From: Sulfurimonas indica
GTDB lineage: Bacteria; Campylobacterota; Campylobacteria; Campylobacterales; Sulfurimonadaceae
DNA: 64,000 bases
Direction: 5' to 3'
NCBI RefSeq assembly: GCF_009192995.1
Contig: NZ_SDID01000009.1
Location: 44,920 to 108,919 of the forward strand
This document shows positions 27,149-36,418 of this stretch, one piece after another (positions within the stretch are counted from its first letter, which is position 1; every line of letters starts with the position of its first letter). The position numbers and the translations under genes were made by a program. The notes beneath the pieces are model-generated. The model was not told where the DNA came from, searched no databases, and saw only the letters and a list, made by a program, of their open reading frames with translations.

Positions 27149-28408
27149 ATGGGTCAAACTATAACTGAAAAAATATTTTCTGAACATGTCGGTCACGATG
27201 TATATGCAGGTGAGATTGTTCGCTCACCTATCGATATGGTTATCGGAAATGACATTACTACGCCTATCTCTATCAAAGCTTTTGAAGAGAGCGGTGCAGC
27301 ATCTTTGGCAAATCCAGACGGATTCTCAATTGTACTGGACCATTTCATCCCTGCAAAAGATATCGCTTCGGCAAATCAGGCAAGAATTTCTCGTGATTTT
27401 GCAAAAAAACATAATCTTAAAAACTTTTTTGATGAAAAAGATATGGGAATCGAGCATGCACTTCTGCCTGAAAAGGGTCTTGTAGTTCCTGGTGATGTTA
27501 TCATCGGAGCTGACAGCCACACTTGTACACACGGAGCTCTTGGAGCATTCTCAACAGGAATGGGTTCAACAGACCTTGCATTTGCAATGATTACAGGAGG
27601 CAACTGGTTTAAAGTTCCTGAGTCTATCAAAGTAGTACTCTCTGGTAAACCTGGAAAATATACAACAGGAAAAGATATCATCTTAGAGATCATTCGTATG
27701 ATTGGTGTTGATGGTGCACTTTATAAGACATTAGAGTTTACAGGAAGCACGATTGAGCATCTTAGTATGGATGACAGATTTTCTATGTGTAATATGGCAA
27801 TCGAAGCAGGTGCTAAAAGTGGTATCGTTGCATATGACGACATTACAAAGGAGTTCTTGAGCGATAAAGATTTGGCACGTGAGCCTCGTATTCACTACTC
27901 TGATGATGATGCCTCGTACTCACAAATTTTAGAGATCGATGTTGCAAACCTAGACCCGGTTATCGCGTATCCGTTCTTACCATCAAACGGTCACTCAGTT
28001 GTTCAGGCAGTTGCAGACAAGATCAAAGTAGATCAGGCCTTTATCGGAAGCTGTACCAATGGTCGTTTGGCTGATTTAAAAGTCGCAGCTGAAATTTTAA
28101 AGGGCAAAAAAGTGCACCCTGATGTCCGTCTTATCGTCACACCGGGAACACAAAAGATCTTGCGTGAGGCAAATCACTTAGGCTATATCGACATCATCGT
28201 CGATGCAGGTGGTGTTGTTAGTAACCCTACTTGTGGTGCTTGTCTTGGAGGATACATGGGGATTTTAGGTGATGGCGAAGTAGCAATCTCTACAACAAAT
28301 AGAAACTTTGTCGGTCGTATGGGCTCACGCAGTTCGAAAGTCTACCTTGCCAACTCGGCAGTTGCTGCAATCTCTGCGATTACAGGCTATATCACAGATC
28401 CACGATAA
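27149..28408 (+). CDS. leuC: 3-isopropylmalate dehydratase large subunit
   Basis: A 419-residue member of the aconitase superfamily catalysing the isopropylmalate isomerisation step of leucine synthesis, with a separate LeuD subunit not seen here. Cluster Cys are visible in FIGSCTNGRLADL and in PTCGACLGGYMG. GADSHTCTHGALGAFSTGMGSTD is the family signature near residue 115-138. The length matches the archaeal/bacterial short LeuC or homoaconitase type. AAAGG precedes the ATG. A stem-loop overlaps its stop codon. Confidence 0.92.
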   Translation: MGQTITEKIFSEHVGHDVYAGEIVRSPIDMVIGNDITTPISIKAFEESGAASLANPDGFSIVLDHFIPAKDIASANQARISRDFAKKHNLKNFFDEKDMGIEHALLPEKGLVVPGDVIIGADSHTCTHGALGAFSTGMGSTDLAFAMITGGNWFKVPESIKVVLSGKPGKYTTGKDIILEIIRMIGVDGALYKTLEFTGSTIEHLSMDDRFSMCNMAIEAGAKSGIVAYDDITKEFLSDKDLAREPRIHYSDDDASYSQILEIDVANLDPVIAYPFLPSNGHSVVQAVADKIKVDQAFIGSCTNGRLADLKVAAEILKGKKVHPDVRLIVTPGTQKILREANHLGYIDIIVDAGGVVSNPTCGACLGGYMGILGDGEVAISTTNRNFVGRMGSRSSKVYLANSAVAAISAITGYITDPR

Positions 28409-28431
28409 TGAGCTCACCCAAAGCTCATTAT
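28405..28431 (+). terminator. Stem-loop at the end of leuC
   Basis: ATAATGAGCT (28405-28414) pairs perfectly with AGCTCATTAT (28422-28431) over a seven-base loop; the left arm includes the leuC stop codon. Only a short T-rich tail follows, so termination may be partial. Confidence 0.55.
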
Positions 28432-28438
28432 TCTATGT

Positions 28439-28444
28439 TATAAT
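28439..28444 (+). promoter_or_regulatory. -10 box of the OmpA-family gene
   Basis: TATAAT with upstream TG (TGTTATAAT), 28 bases before the ATG at 28472 and directly after the leuC stem-loop. Confidence 0.5.
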
Positions 28445-28471
28445 TTTGTTATCACATTTTAAGGACAATTT

Positions 28472-29605
28472 ATGAAACGTTTACTTTTACTCCCTGCACT
28501 ACTTTTTGGCAGTGCTTCGTTTGCAGTTGATGCAAGATATGAAATCTCTCCAATGATAGGCTACAACCTTGCAGAAGGCAATGTTGGCATCAAAGGTGAT
28601 GACCATTACTTAGGTGCTCTTGAACTACAGTACAACTATAAAGATTCAAAAATTTCTCCGGAAATCTCTGTTCTTTACTCTCCAAGTGCAGACTATGATG
28701 GAGGCGGAGACACTTCTGTAACTCGTCTTTTATTAAATGGCGTTTATGCATTTGACAAAGTAGGCAAAATCACTCCTTTTGCAAAAGCCGGTCTTGGTTA
28801 TGAGTTTGTTGGTACTGAAGTTCCAAATCAAAATGAAGATGGTCTTGTACTTGATGCTGGTGCCGGTCTGAAAGTTCCATTTGCACCATCTTGGTCATTC
28901 AAAGCAGAAGCACTTTACCTTGCAAAAGTAAGCAGTGCACATAATGACAATGCAGACAATAATCTTGTCGCAATGCTTGGTCTTACATATACATTTGGTG
29001 CGACACAGACGAAAGAGGTTCCAAAAGAGGAAGTTGTTGAAGAAGTTGTAGAGGAAGCAGTTATTGTAGCGCCAAAAGAGATAGATAGCGATGGCGATGG
29101 TGTGTATGATGCACTTGACAAATGTCCAAATACTCCAGCAGGATCAACTGTAGGTGCTGACGGATGTGCAATCTCTTTAGATGATGATAATGATGGTGTT
29201 TTAAATGAAAATGATATCTGTCCAAATACACCTGCCGGTGAAGCAGTAAACTCTGATGGTTGTCCAGCAACTGTAAACCTTCATATTAATTTTGAGAACA
29301 ATTCGGCAGAAATTCTTTCAAGCTCCAATGCAAAACTTGACAAATATGCAGATTTTCTGAAAAAGCATACAAACTACTCTGCAAAAATTGTAGGCTACAC
29401 CGACAGCAGAGGGAGTGAGAGTTACAATAAAAAACTCTCTCAAAGACGAGCAGCTGCTGTTATGAAAGCATTGGTCAAAAGAGGAGTAGACCCTTCTCAA
29501 CTGAGCGCTCTTGGAATGGGTGAAGCAAATCCGGTTGCTAGCAATGAGACTGCAGAAGGCCGTGCAAAAAACAGACGTATTGAAGCAGAGTTGACACGTA
29601 ACTAA
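28472..29605 (+). CDS. OmpA-family outer membrane protein with thrombospondin type 3 repeats
   Basis: A 377-residue outer-membrane protein: Sec signal (cleavage after SASFA, about 18), an eight-stranded-type beta-barrel (about 20-175), an acidic linker ([12 protein letters not shown]), two calcium-binding TSP3 repeats ([20 protein letters not shown] and [20 protein letters not shown], about 205-262), and a C-terminal OmpA domain binding peptidoglycan ([11 protein letters not shown]...[20 protein letters not shown]). It links the outer membrane to the wall. AAGGA precedes the ATG. mobA begins one base after its stop. Confidence 0.92.
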   Translation: MKRLLLLPALLFGSASFAVDARYEISPMIGYNLAEGNVGIKGDDHYLGALELQYNYKDSKISPEISVLYSPSADYDGGGDTSVTRLLLNGVYAFDKVGKITPFAKAGLGYEFVGTEVPNQNEDGLVLDAGAGLKVPFAPSWSFKAEALYLAKVSSAHNDNADNNLVAMLGLTYTFGATQTKEVPKEEVVEEVVEEAVIVAPKEIDSDGDGVYDALDKCPNTPAGSTVGADGCAISLDDDNDGVLNENDICPNTPAGEAVNSDGCPATVNLHINFENNSAEILSSSNAKLDKYADFLKKHTNYSAKIVGYTDSRGSESYNKKLSQRRAAAVMKALVKRGVDPSQLSALGMGEANPVASNETAEGRAKNRRIEAELTRN

Positions 29606-29606
29606 T

Positions 29607-30185
29607 ATGCTTACAATTCCCTGTGTCATCTTTGCAGGTGGCAAAAGCTCACGGATGGGAGAAGACAAAGCACTTCTCCCCTTTGCGGGCCACTCTACAT
29701 TAGCAGAGTATCAATATACAAGACTCTCAAAAATCTTTCAAACTGTTTATATCTCATGCAAAGATGCTTCTGTTTTTCCTTTTGAAGCAAACTTTATCGA
29801 AGATGATAAAAAAAGTGATGTATACGCACCAACGGCAGGTTTTGTAGCAATCTATAAAGCCATCCCTGATGAGCGTTTTTTTGCAATCAGTGTTGATTCT
29901 CCCTTTATAGATGAAAACATCATCACAAAACTGCTCCATTGCGATAGAGATAATGTTGATGCTACCATTGCAAAAACCCCTGAAGGTATACAACCACTCT
30001 GCGGTATCTATCACAGAAGTCTTGAAAAAACTTTTCAAACAATGCTTGATGAAGAGAACCATAAGCTTGGACTTTTACTCAAAAATGCAAAAACAGCCTA
30101 CTGTCTCTTTGAAGAGAGAAAATCTTTTTTAAATATGAATCACCCTGAGGATTATAAAAAAGCCCTCAGCCTTATACATTGTTAA
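29607..30185 (+). CDS. mobA: Molybdenum cofactor guanylyltransferase MobA
   Basis: A 192-residue cytoplasmic nucleotidyltransferase that joins GMP to molybdopterin to form MGD. The N-terminus [23 protein letters not shown] holds the GTP-binding GGxSxRMGxDK motif, and SVDSPF matches the CDxP-like metal-binding position, here with Ser-Val-Asp. It directly follows the OmpA gene and precedes moaC. MGD serves enzymes such as periplasmic nitrate reductase, probably encoded elsewhere. Confidence 0.9.
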   Translation: MLTIPCVIFAGGKSSRMGEDKALLPFAGHSTLAEYQYTRLSKIFQTVYISCKDASVFPFEANFIEDDKKSDVYAPTAGFVAIYKAIPDERFFAISVDSPFIDENIITKLLHCDRDNVDATIAKTPEGIQPLCGIYHRSLEKTFQTMLDEENHKLGLLLKNAKTAYCLFEERKSFLNMNHPEDYKKALSLIHC

Positions 30186-30228
30186 CACCTCTTTGCTATA
30201 ATAGTAAAAAAGCAAAAAAGATATACTT

Positions 30229-30699
30229 ATGAACCTAACACATTTAGATGAAAACCAAAGACCTAAAATGGTCGATGTCAGTGAGAAACAAAACACAACC
30301 CGCGTTGCTGTAGCAAGTGGTATTATAGAGATGAGTCAAGATGCCTATGATGCCATTGTAAGTGAAAAGACAAAAAAAGGTCCCGTTTTGCAGACTGCTG
30401 TAATAGCGGCGATTATGGGAACAAAAGAGACAAGTAGGCTCATCCCAATGTGCCATCCACTCAATCTCAGCGGTATCAACTGTGATATTGTGGAGCTTCC
30501 AAAACTTCCTGGATTTAAACTCACAGTCACTGCAAAACTTACAGGACAGACCGGAGTTGAGATGGAAGCGCTCACTGGAACATCTATCGGACTTTTAACT
30601 ATCTATGATATGGTAAAAGCGATTGACAAGGGAATGATAATCAGAAATGTGCAACTAGAATCCAAATCAGGAGGAAAAAGTGGAGACTTTAAACGATAA
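30229..30699 (+). CDS. moaC: Cyclic pyranopterin monophosphate synthase MoaC
   Basis: A 156-residue enzyme converting 3',8-cyclo-7,8-dihydro-GTP to cPMP in molybdenum cofactor synthesis. Signatures: KMVDVSEK near the N-terminus, [14 protein letters not shown], and [26 protein letters not shown] containing the catalytic Lys, followed by [11 protein letters not shown]. Its 3' end overlaps the DUF493 gene by 20 bases. With mobA it supplies cofactor for enzymes such as SoxC encoded downstream. Confidence 0.96.
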   Translation: MNLTHLDENQRPKMVDVSEKQNTTRVAVASGIIEMSQDAYDAIVSEKTKKGPVLQTAVIAAIMGTKETSRLIPMCHPLNLSGINCDIVELPKLPGFKLTVTAKLTGQTGVEMEALTGTSIGLLTIYDMVKAIDKGMIIRNVQLESKSGGKSGDFKR

Positions 30700-30955
30700 G
30701 CTTGAAGGTAAAAAACTCGAACTGGAGTACCCTTGTAACTGGTGTTATAAAGTAATAGCCAGTGAGAGAGAAGCACTGCAAAATGCTATCAAAGATGTTA
30801 TTAACGAAAGAGAGCACAAATTAAGTGACTCTAACAAATCAAAAACAGGCAAATATATCAGTATGAATCTTGATTTGCTTGTACATAATGAAGACGATCG
30901 ACAATTTATCTATGATGCTCTAAAGAAACATCAACATATCAAAATGGTACTGTAA
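30680..30955 (+). CDS. DUF493 (YbeD-like) protein
   Basis: A 91-residue cytoplasmic protein of the DUF493/YbeD family: [27 protein letters not shown] and a C-terminal KHQHIKMVL. These small ACT-like folds are of unknown function and in E. coli sit near lipoate genes. The GTG start at 30680 is supported by AGGAGG five bases upstream, inside the end of moaC, so translation is coupled. The Cys-x-x-Cys pair here is CNWC. Confidence 0.82.
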   Translation: METLNDKLEGKKLELEYPCNWCYKVIASEREALQNAIKDVINEREHKLSDSNKSKTGKYISMNLDLLVHNEDDRQFIYDALKKHQHIKMVL

Positions 30956-30965
30956 GGAGTTCATA

Positions 30966-31994
30966 ATGGAATTAGAAAAACTACAAAAAGCATACAACAA
31001 ACGCTATAAGAGTATTGAAAAAAGAGTAACTACTGCTTTTCGTGATGCCCAAATAGATGAAGAGCATCTCTCCCTTGAAGATATAAAAGCAATAGCAAAC
31101 CTTATTATAGAAAAAGAGACACAGAATCTAGAAAATGATGTTGAAAAGCTTTTGGCACAAAAAGAGGCAATAGAGCGCGCACTAGAGAAAAAGTCTGAAG
31201 AGCTTCAAGAGAAAAAATATGAAGTATTTAATGCGCTTGAAGAGGAGTTCAAAGCTGACAACTCGCTTCTTGTAAAACTCCATCAGATAAAACTCCAATC
31301 AATTGATCTGTATGACATTCTCTCAGAGATGGTAGAGTCTACGATCATTACCGCACTTGAAAAAGACAGAGACGGTGATATTACAGAACCAGTAAAAGAG
31401 GTAATCAAAGAGATCACATTTGAATCTATCAAAGAGGGCTCACTCAATACCATTCGTGTGAGAAAAATACTCTCAACTATTTTGGCCTCTGCTATAGATG
31501 TATCAGAAGCAACACCAAATCGTGCCGATGAAATTTTATCGGCAACGCTCAAAGGTATGCGTGCTGGACTTATTCAGTCCATTGACAGATTTAAAAAACG
31601 CCTTGCTTATATGCCGGTAGAAGCAAAACACATCCTTATAGAAGATTATGACACGATCATAGAAGATCTGCATCAGACCGATACGCTCTTTGCTCAGGTT
31701 GTGGTTACTCAAGCAAGTGAGAGCTCACAAACGATTCGAAAAATTCTTCTCGATATAAACAATGAGATGAAATATGACCTCGAAGAGCTTGTACATATCT
31801 CTAAAGAGACGGCTGAAGTGATGAAAGAGCGTTTCTCATCATTTGCAAAGCTTGCAGTCAAAAAAGCTGATTCAGCACTCAACTCTCCAAAAGCGAAAGA
31901 GGCAAAACGTATGGGAATCCAAGCGTTCACAGTTGCCAAAGAGGCTTTGGGAAATGCTATTAAATCAGCAAAAGATGTTATAGATAAAAAATAG
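30966..31994 (+). CDS. Hypothetical coiled-coil protein (possibly DUF6781)
   Basis: A 342-residue, highly charged, almost fully helical protein without signal peptide. A coiled coil is likely at about 45-90 (EKLLAQKEAIERALEKKSEELQEKK). The rest consists of amphipathic helices, and the C-terminal 50 residues are Lys/Ala-rich and could interact with membrane or nucleic acid. I believe related proteins in Campylobacterota are labelled DUF6781, but this was not checked. AAGGAG precedes the ATG by five bases; the gene follows the DUF493 gene by ten bases. Confidence 0.7.
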   Translation: MELEKLQKAYNKRYKSIEKRVTTAFRDAQIDEEHLSLEDIKAIANLIIEKETQNLENDVEKLLAQKEAIERALEKKSEELQEKKYEVFNALEEEFKADNSLLVKLHQIKLQSIDLYDILSEMVESTIITALEKDRDGDITEPVKEVIKEITFESIKEGSLNTIRVRKILSTILASAIDVSEATPNRADEILSATLKGMRAGLIQSIDRFKKRLAYMPVEAKHILIEDYDTIIEDLHQTDTLFAQVVVTQASESSQTIRKILLDINNEMKYDLEELVHISKETAEVMKERFSSFAKLAVKKADSALNSPKAKEAKRMGIQAFTVAKEALGNAIKSAKDVIDKK

Positions 31995-32086
31995 CTTAAA
32001 ATAACAAATTATTATATTAAACTAAAATATCATTTCAATATTTTTAATATAATATTTGCAAAACACTAAAAATAAAAGGACATCTA

Positions 32087-32686
32087 ATGATGATACATCC
32101 AGCTTCCGTTCACTTTGCTATGGTTTTACCTGTTGTAGCAGCAACTTTTGGTTTAATCTATCTGGCAACAAAAAAAGAAGGAATGTCAAAAATAGCAGCA
32201 CGTACAACCCTTATCGCAGCACTTGCTATGATAGCAGCCTGGTATACAGGAAATCAAGCAGGACCGGAGATATTTGATTATCTCTCCAAAGAAGGCAAAG
32301 AAGAGCTTCTTGAACATAAATCTCTCGGGCTCTATCTTGCTATTGCAATGGGCGTTATTGCACTTCTGCAAATCGTAGGATGCAAACTTAAAAAATTCGG
32401 TCTTGAAGCACTTGCGATTATTCTGCTTATTGGAGCGATGGCAACAACCTTTTTACAAGGAAAACATGGTGGAGAAATAGTTTACAACTATGGTATGCCT
32501 TTTAAAGCTTACCTGATCGAAGATACTCTTAAAGAGGCTGTTGCAACGGCTGAAGAGTCTGAAGAGGATGACGCAAAAGTTGAAGCGTATGAAGATGCAA
32601 TAGATGAAATTAGTACAATTTCTGAAGAGGTAGATGCAATCTATGGAAATACTCATGAAGATGATGATGAAGAGGATGATGAATAG
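32087..32686 (+). CDS. DUF2231-like membrane protein with acidic tail
   Basis: A 199-residue inner-membrane protein with four helices (about 6-26, 35-55, 85-103, 108-125). It begins MMIHPASVHFAMVLPVVAA, the HP-x-x-VHF pattern of DUF2231 proteins, in which His residues may bind haem or metal. The C-terminal 60 residues are strongly acidic (SEEDDAKVEAYED...EDDDEEDDE). AAGGA precedes the ATG. It stands apart from its neighbours, with a TATAAT-type promoter upstream and a small toxin-antitoxin pair downstream. Confidence 0.8.
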   Translation: MMIHPASVHFAMVLPVVAATFGLIYLATKKEGMSKIAARTTLIAALAMIAAWYTGNQAGPEIFDYLSKEGKEELLEHKSLGLYLAIAMGVIALLQIVGCKLKKFGLEALAIILLIGAMATTFLQGKHGGEIVYNYGMPFKAYLIEDTLKEAVATAEESEEDDAKVEAYEDAIDEISTISEEVDAIYGNTHEDDDEEDDE

Positions 32687-32691
32687 CAGCA

Positions 32692-32832
32692 ATGTCTACA
32701 CAAATCGATAAAAGCGCACAAACTGCAATGCAAAAGGCATTAGAAGCCTATAAAAAGGATAAAAGCTCTGCTAAAGAGTTTTATCCTTGTTCACAGGAAA
32801 TCTCACTCTGGCTCAAGGAGAAAAAGAAGTAA
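32692..32832 (+). CDS. Small antitoxin-like protein
   Basis: A 46-residue frame (MSTQIDKSAQTAMQKALEAY... ending LWLKEKKK) five bases after the DUF2231 gene. Its stop codon overlaps the start of the next gene as TAATG, the classic layout of a toxin-antitoxin operon in which the antitoxin comes first. It is basic, probably helical, and I recognise no family. No strong ribosome binding site precedes it. The AAGGAG for the toxin gene lies inside its last codons. Being an antitoxin is inferred from position and size. Confidence 0.6.
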   Translation: MSTQIDKSAQTAMQKALEAYKKDKSSAKEFYPCSQEISLWLKEKKK

Positions 32833-33101
32833 TGCAGATACTCTGTACAAATAGTTTTGAGAGACAGCTTAAAGCACTCCTTCAAGAGTATGCCAAAGAG
32901 GATTTTTCAGCGACTAAGAACTATAAAATGTATCTTGATACTATCATTTTAAATATGCCGACAAAAGTTAAAAAGTTTAAAAAATCTATCTACTTTGATG
33001 AGGAAAATATTAAAGATATTGAACATCAAGGTCATATCATCCCCTTCTATATTGACGAAGAAACGGGTAATTATATCATTCTCGGAATTGTAAAAAAATA
33101 A
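32832..33101 (+). CDS. RelE/ParE-family toxin-like protein
   Basis: An 89-residue basic protein with the RelE/ParE pattern: N-terminal strand MQILCTNSFERQLKALLQEYAKED, then two helices, PTKVKKFKKSIYFDEENIKDIEHQGHIIPFYID and a closing strand NYIILGIVKK. Relatives cleave mRNA on the ribosome or poison gyrase. I chose the ATG at 32832 (stop-start overlap TAATG with the 46-aa gene) over an upstream in-frame ATG at 32787, because AAGGAG lies 11 bases before it and the fold begins there. Confidence 0.72.
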   Translation: MQILCTNSFERQLKALLQEYAKEDFSATKNYKMYLDTIILNMPTKVKKFKKSIYFDEENIKDIEHQGHIIPFYIDEETGNYIILGIVKK

Positions 33102-33244
33102 GTTTTTTTCATATTAATAAGCTTATATTATTATAAAAATTACCTTTTAAAATATTAATAATTTTTATATTTTCTCTGAGTTACAAATTGAAACACGCTT
33201 TCTTATTTATACTTCGATTATCACATTTTTATCTCACAATTTTG

Positions 33245-33250
33245 TATAAT
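33245..33250 (+). promoter_or_regulatory. -10 box of the soxCDYZ operon
   Basis: TATAAT with an upstream TG (TTTTGTATAAT), about 130 bases before the soxC start, giving a long leader. The spacer 33102-33379 is otherwise very AT-rich with no gene visible. Confidence 0.5.
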
Positions 33251-33283
33251 AAACTCTGATATATATTTATTGTTAAGCAAAAA

Positions 33284-33298
33284 ATGGCATAATGCCAT
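33284..33298. promoter_or_regulatory. Perfect palindrome in the sox leader
   Basis: ATGGCAT-A-ATGCCAT is a perfect 15-base inverted repeat about 34 bases downstream of the putative sox -10 box. Its size and position fit an operator for a transcription factor, perhaps one sensing sulfur compounds; the factor is not in the window. Confidence 0.45.
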
Positions 33299-33379
33299 AG
33301 TAAAACTCTTTGTATCTGTAAAAATTTTACAAAGTGAAATAATATAAATATGACAAACAATCTTATTAAGGAGAAAATT

Positions 33380-34753
33380 GTGGATATTAAAAAATCTCAA
33401 CAAGACTTAGACTCTTTTGATACAAAGAGTTCAAGTGTTGACAGAAGAGAGTTTTTAGCAAAATCGGCAGCACTTTCTGTGACTGCTCTTGCTGGAACAT
33501 CTCTTCTCTCATCAAACGCAAAAGCAGATGATCCAGCTATTGTTGAACCTACAGAGTGGGGAACAAAATGGGGTGATCCTGTAACAAAAAACCTTTATGG
33601 TATGCCTTCTAAGTATGAGCATAATGTAACAAGAAGATATACAAAGCTTCTCGCTTCTGGAAACTTCAGAGCATCTATCGCAGTTACTCCTATTCAAGAA
33701 TCTATGGGTATCATCACGCCAAACGGTCTTTTCTTCAGTCGTTCTCACGGTGGTGTTGCACATATCGATCCAAATGAGCACAGACTCATGATTACAGGGT
33801 TGGTAGAGAAACCTCTTGTGCTTACTATGAAAGAGCTCAAGCGCTATCCGAGTGTGACACGTACGCACTTTATTGAGTGTCCTGCAAATGGCGGTCAAGA
33901 GTGGAGAGGTCCACAATATAACTCAGTACAGTTTGCAAAAGGTTTTATGTCTTGTGCAGAGTGGACAGGTGTTTATATTAAAGATATCCTTAAAGACCTA
34001 GGGGTTAAACCAGATGCAAGATGGATGCTTGCAGAGGGTGGAGACTCTTCTAAAATGGGAAGAACTATTCCTATGGAAAAAGTTTTAGATGATGCAATGA
34101 TTGTTTGGGGACAAAATGGTGAGGCATTACGTCCAGAACAAGGATATCCTATCCGTCTTCTTGTTCCAGGTTGGGAAGGTAACTTATGTGTTAAATGGCT
34201 ACGCCGTTTAGACTTCGCAAGTGAGCCTTGGTACTGTAAAGAAGAGACTTCTAAATATACAGTTTTAAAACCTAGCGGAAAAGCAATCCAGCACTTCTAT
34301 GCAAATGAAGTGAACTCAACAGTAACTTCTCCATCTCCAGAGATTGATTGGTCAGATTTAAAAGATGGTGATATTGTAGAAATTGAAGGTCTTGCATGGT
34401 CTGGTATGGGTACTATCACTGGTGTTGATATCTCTTTTGACGGTGGAAAAACATACAAAGAAGCTAGCCTTAAAGGTTTAGTACTTCCTAAATGTTGGAC
34501 TCGTTGGAGCTATGTCCATACGTATAAAAAAGGAGAAGAGTTACTTCTTACTTCTCGTGCTATGGATGATGCAGGATATATTCAACCAACAATCGATCAA
34601 GAAATCGTAAAAGTCGGTGTTGAAGCTGTTTATCACAGAAATGCGGTTGAGACTTGGAAAGTTGAAAAAGATGGTAAAGTAACTCACGTTGAAGTACGTT
34701 CACAATTGGACCGTAAAGCAAATGGTGAGTTAGTTATCGAAGGGAAGGCGTAA
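33380..34753 (+). CDS. soxC: Sulfite dehydrogenase SoxC (molybdopterin subunit)
   Basis: A 457-residue periplasmic molybdoenzyme of the sulfite oxidase family; with SoxD it oxidises the sulfane sulfur bound to SoxYZ. A twin-arginine signal (VDRREFLAKSAAL...SNAKA) exports it folded. The Mo-ligating Cys is in FIECPANGGQEW (about residue 167), followed by the GYPIRLLVPGWEGNLCVKWL region and a C-terminal Mo-co dimerisation domain (GVDISFDGGKTY). AAGGAG lies six bases before the GTG at 33380, so I place the start there and not at the ATG at 33350, which has no such site. soxD follows after two bases. Confidence 0.94.
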   Translation: MDIKKSQQDLDSFDTKSSSVDRREFLAKSAALSVTALAGTSLLSSNAKADDPAIVEPTEWGTKWGDPVTKNLYGMPSKYEHNVTRRYTKLLASGNFRASIAVTPIQESMGIITPNGLFFSRSHGGVAHIDPNEHRLMITGLVEKPLVLTMKELKRYPSVTRTHFIECPANGGQEWRGPQYNSVQFAKGFMSCAEWTGVYIKDILKDLGVKPDARWMLAEGGDSSKMGRTIPMEKVLDDAMIVWGQNGEALRPEQGYPIRLLVPGWEGNLCVKWLRRLDFASEPWYCKEETSKYTVLKPSGKAIQHFYANEVNSTVTSPSPEIDWSDLKDGDIVEIEGLAWSGMGTITGVDISFDGGKTYKEASLKGLVLPKCWTRWSYVHTYKKGEELLLTSRAMDDAGYIQPTIDQEIVKVGVEAVYHRNAVETWKVEKDGKVTHVEVRSQLDRKANGELVIEGKA

Positions 34754-34755
34754 TA

Positions 34756-35901
34756 ATGTTTAAATTAAATAAAAAATTATTAATATCAATTTCTGCAGCA
34801 GCGGCTCTCTCTTTAGGTCTCTCTGCATGTATGGAAAGTGCTGCACCAGCAGGTACAAATGCACCTTCAACAGCTTCTATTGACGGTGGTGTTATGTACC
34901 CTGTAGTCAATGGAAAAACTGGCCCGTATTACGTAAACGAAAAAGCACATAATGCTGGTATCAAGTTCGGTCGTACTCCTACAGAAAAAGAGTATGAAGA
35001 GTGGAACTCTGATGTTATGGCAGATGGATCAGGTTTACCAGAAGGTGAAGGCTCTGTTGAAGAGGGTGAAGAGGTTTATGAATCTAAATGTGTAATGTGT
35101 CATGGTGACTTTGGTTCAGGTGGCGGTGGATATCCGTCACTCTCCAAAGGAAATGCTTATGAGCTTCATGAGACATTAACTTACCAAAGAATCAAACCAG
35201 ACACTGATGGTCCTGTACGTGTATTTGGTACATACTGGCCACAAGTAAGTACACTATGGTGGTACATTAAAGATGCTATGCCGCATCCACTAACTGACTC
35301 TTTAAGTGATGATGAAGTATATGCACTTGTTGCGTATATCTTAAACATCAATGAGATGGAAATCGACGGACAAGAAGTTGACGATGAGTATGTACTAAAT
35401 CGTGAAAAATTCTTAAAAATCAAAATGCCAAATGCAAATGGTTTTGAACCAAACATCGCAGGTCCAAATGGCCCAGAGAATGTACGTAAATACTTTGCAA
35501 ATCCAGATAACTTTGGTGCTGTAAAAGTGAAACCGTCTGAGCGTTGTATGACAAACTGTCAAGAACCAACTGCAAAAGTTGTATATATCCAAGGTGCAGG
35601 GATCAGTGATTTCCATCCACCACTTTCAGCTGTACGTGACCTTCCAAAAGAAGAAAACACTGCATTCAATGCTGAGAAGGTATATACTGAAAGCTGTGCA
35701 ATGTGTCACGGTGCAGATGGTATGGGTGCTCCGGTAGTAGGTGATAAGGCTGCATGGTCTGCTGTTTTAACTAAAGGAAAAAATAAAGTTTATTCTAATG
35801 GTATAAATGGTATAAATGGCATGCCTCCAAAAGGTGGTGCTGATTTATCAGACACTGACTTTAAATCTGTTGTTGATTATATGATCAGCAAAAGCAAATA
35901 A
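34756..35901 (+). CDS. soxD: Sulfur dehydrogenase cytochrome subunit SoxD (dihaem)
   Basis: A 381-residue dihaem c-type cytochrome, electron acceptor of SoxC. The N-terminus is a lipoprotein-type signal (LGLSAC). Haem site 1 is CVMCHG near residues 112-117, with downstream Met candidates; haem site 2 is CAMCHG near 315-320 with MPPKGG as likely distal Met region. Between them is a SoxD-type N-terminal domain and a segment with CMTNC. AAGGCGTAATA precedes the ATG. It is the second gene of soxCDYZ. Confidence 0.92.
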   Translation: MFKLNKKLLISISAAAALSLGLSACMESAAPAGTNAPSTASIDGGVMYPVVNGKTGPYYVNEKAHNAGIKFGRTPTEKEYEEWNSDVMADGSGLPEGEGSVEEGEEVYESKCVMCHGDFGSGGGGYPSLSKGNAYELHETLTYQRIKPDTDGPVRVFGTYWPQVSTLWWYIKDAMPHPLTDSLSDDEVYALVAYILNINEMEIDGQEVDDEYVLNREKFLKIKMPNANGFEPNIAGPNGPENVRKYFANPDNFGAVKVKPSERCMTNCQEPTAKVVYIQGAGISDFHPPLSAVRDLPKEENTAFNAEKVYTESCAMCHGADGMGAPVVGDKAAWSAVLTKGKNKVYSNGINGINGMPPKGGADLSDTDFKSVVDYMISKSK

Positions 35902-35920
35902 ATTCAATAAAGGAAAAATT

Positions 35921-36373
35921 ATGGAAAGAAGACAATTTTTAAGTATGACTTTAGGTGCTGTAGCGTTAGCTGCGGTTCCTGCAAGTGTTAGAGCAGAAGA
36001 TTTCAGAAAATCAAAGCCAAATGTATGGACAGCACACACTGTTGATGATGCTATTAAAGCTATGTATGGTTCTACTGCATTAACTATGGAAGGTGTTAAG
36101 CTTACTGCTCCAGATGTTGCAAGTAACGGTGGCGCTATTCCTGTTGATTTTTCAACTGACAAAGATGTTAAAACTATCGCTGTTTTCCAAGATGCTAACC
36201 CAGAAGCTGCAGTACTTGTAGTTGAGCCAAACAAATATAGTGTAAACAAATACTCTATCAAAATCAAAATGGCTAAATCTGGTACTATCACTATCGTTGC
36301 TGAAGGTAAAGACGGAAAACTTTACGCAGCTAAGAAAACTTTAGATGTTGCACTTGGTGGATGTGAAGGTTAA
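35921..36373 (+). CDS. soxY: Sulfur carrier protein SoxY
   Basis: A 150-residue periplasmic SoxY, carrier of sulfur intermediates in complex with SoxZ. The twin-arginine signal is MERRQFLSMTLGAVALAAVPASVRA. The swinging arm at the C-terminus carries the substrate-binding Cys, but reads GGCEG rather than the usual GGCGG. AAAGGA precedes the ATG. It lies in a soxCDYZ block separate from any soxXYZAB set, as is common in Campylobacterota, where a second SoxYZ pair often accompanies SoxCD. Confidence 0.93.
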   Translation: MERRQFLSMTLGAVALAAVPASVRAEDFRKSKPNVWTAHTVDDAIKAMYGSTALTMEGVKLTAPDVASNGGAIPVDFSTDKDVKTIAVFQDANPEAAVLVVEPNKYSVNKYSIKIKMAKSGTITIVAEGKDGKLYAAKKTLDVALGGCEG

Positions 36374-36418
36374 TCCTTTCCATTTCTAAAATTAACAAAT
36401 AAATATTAAGGAAATAAA

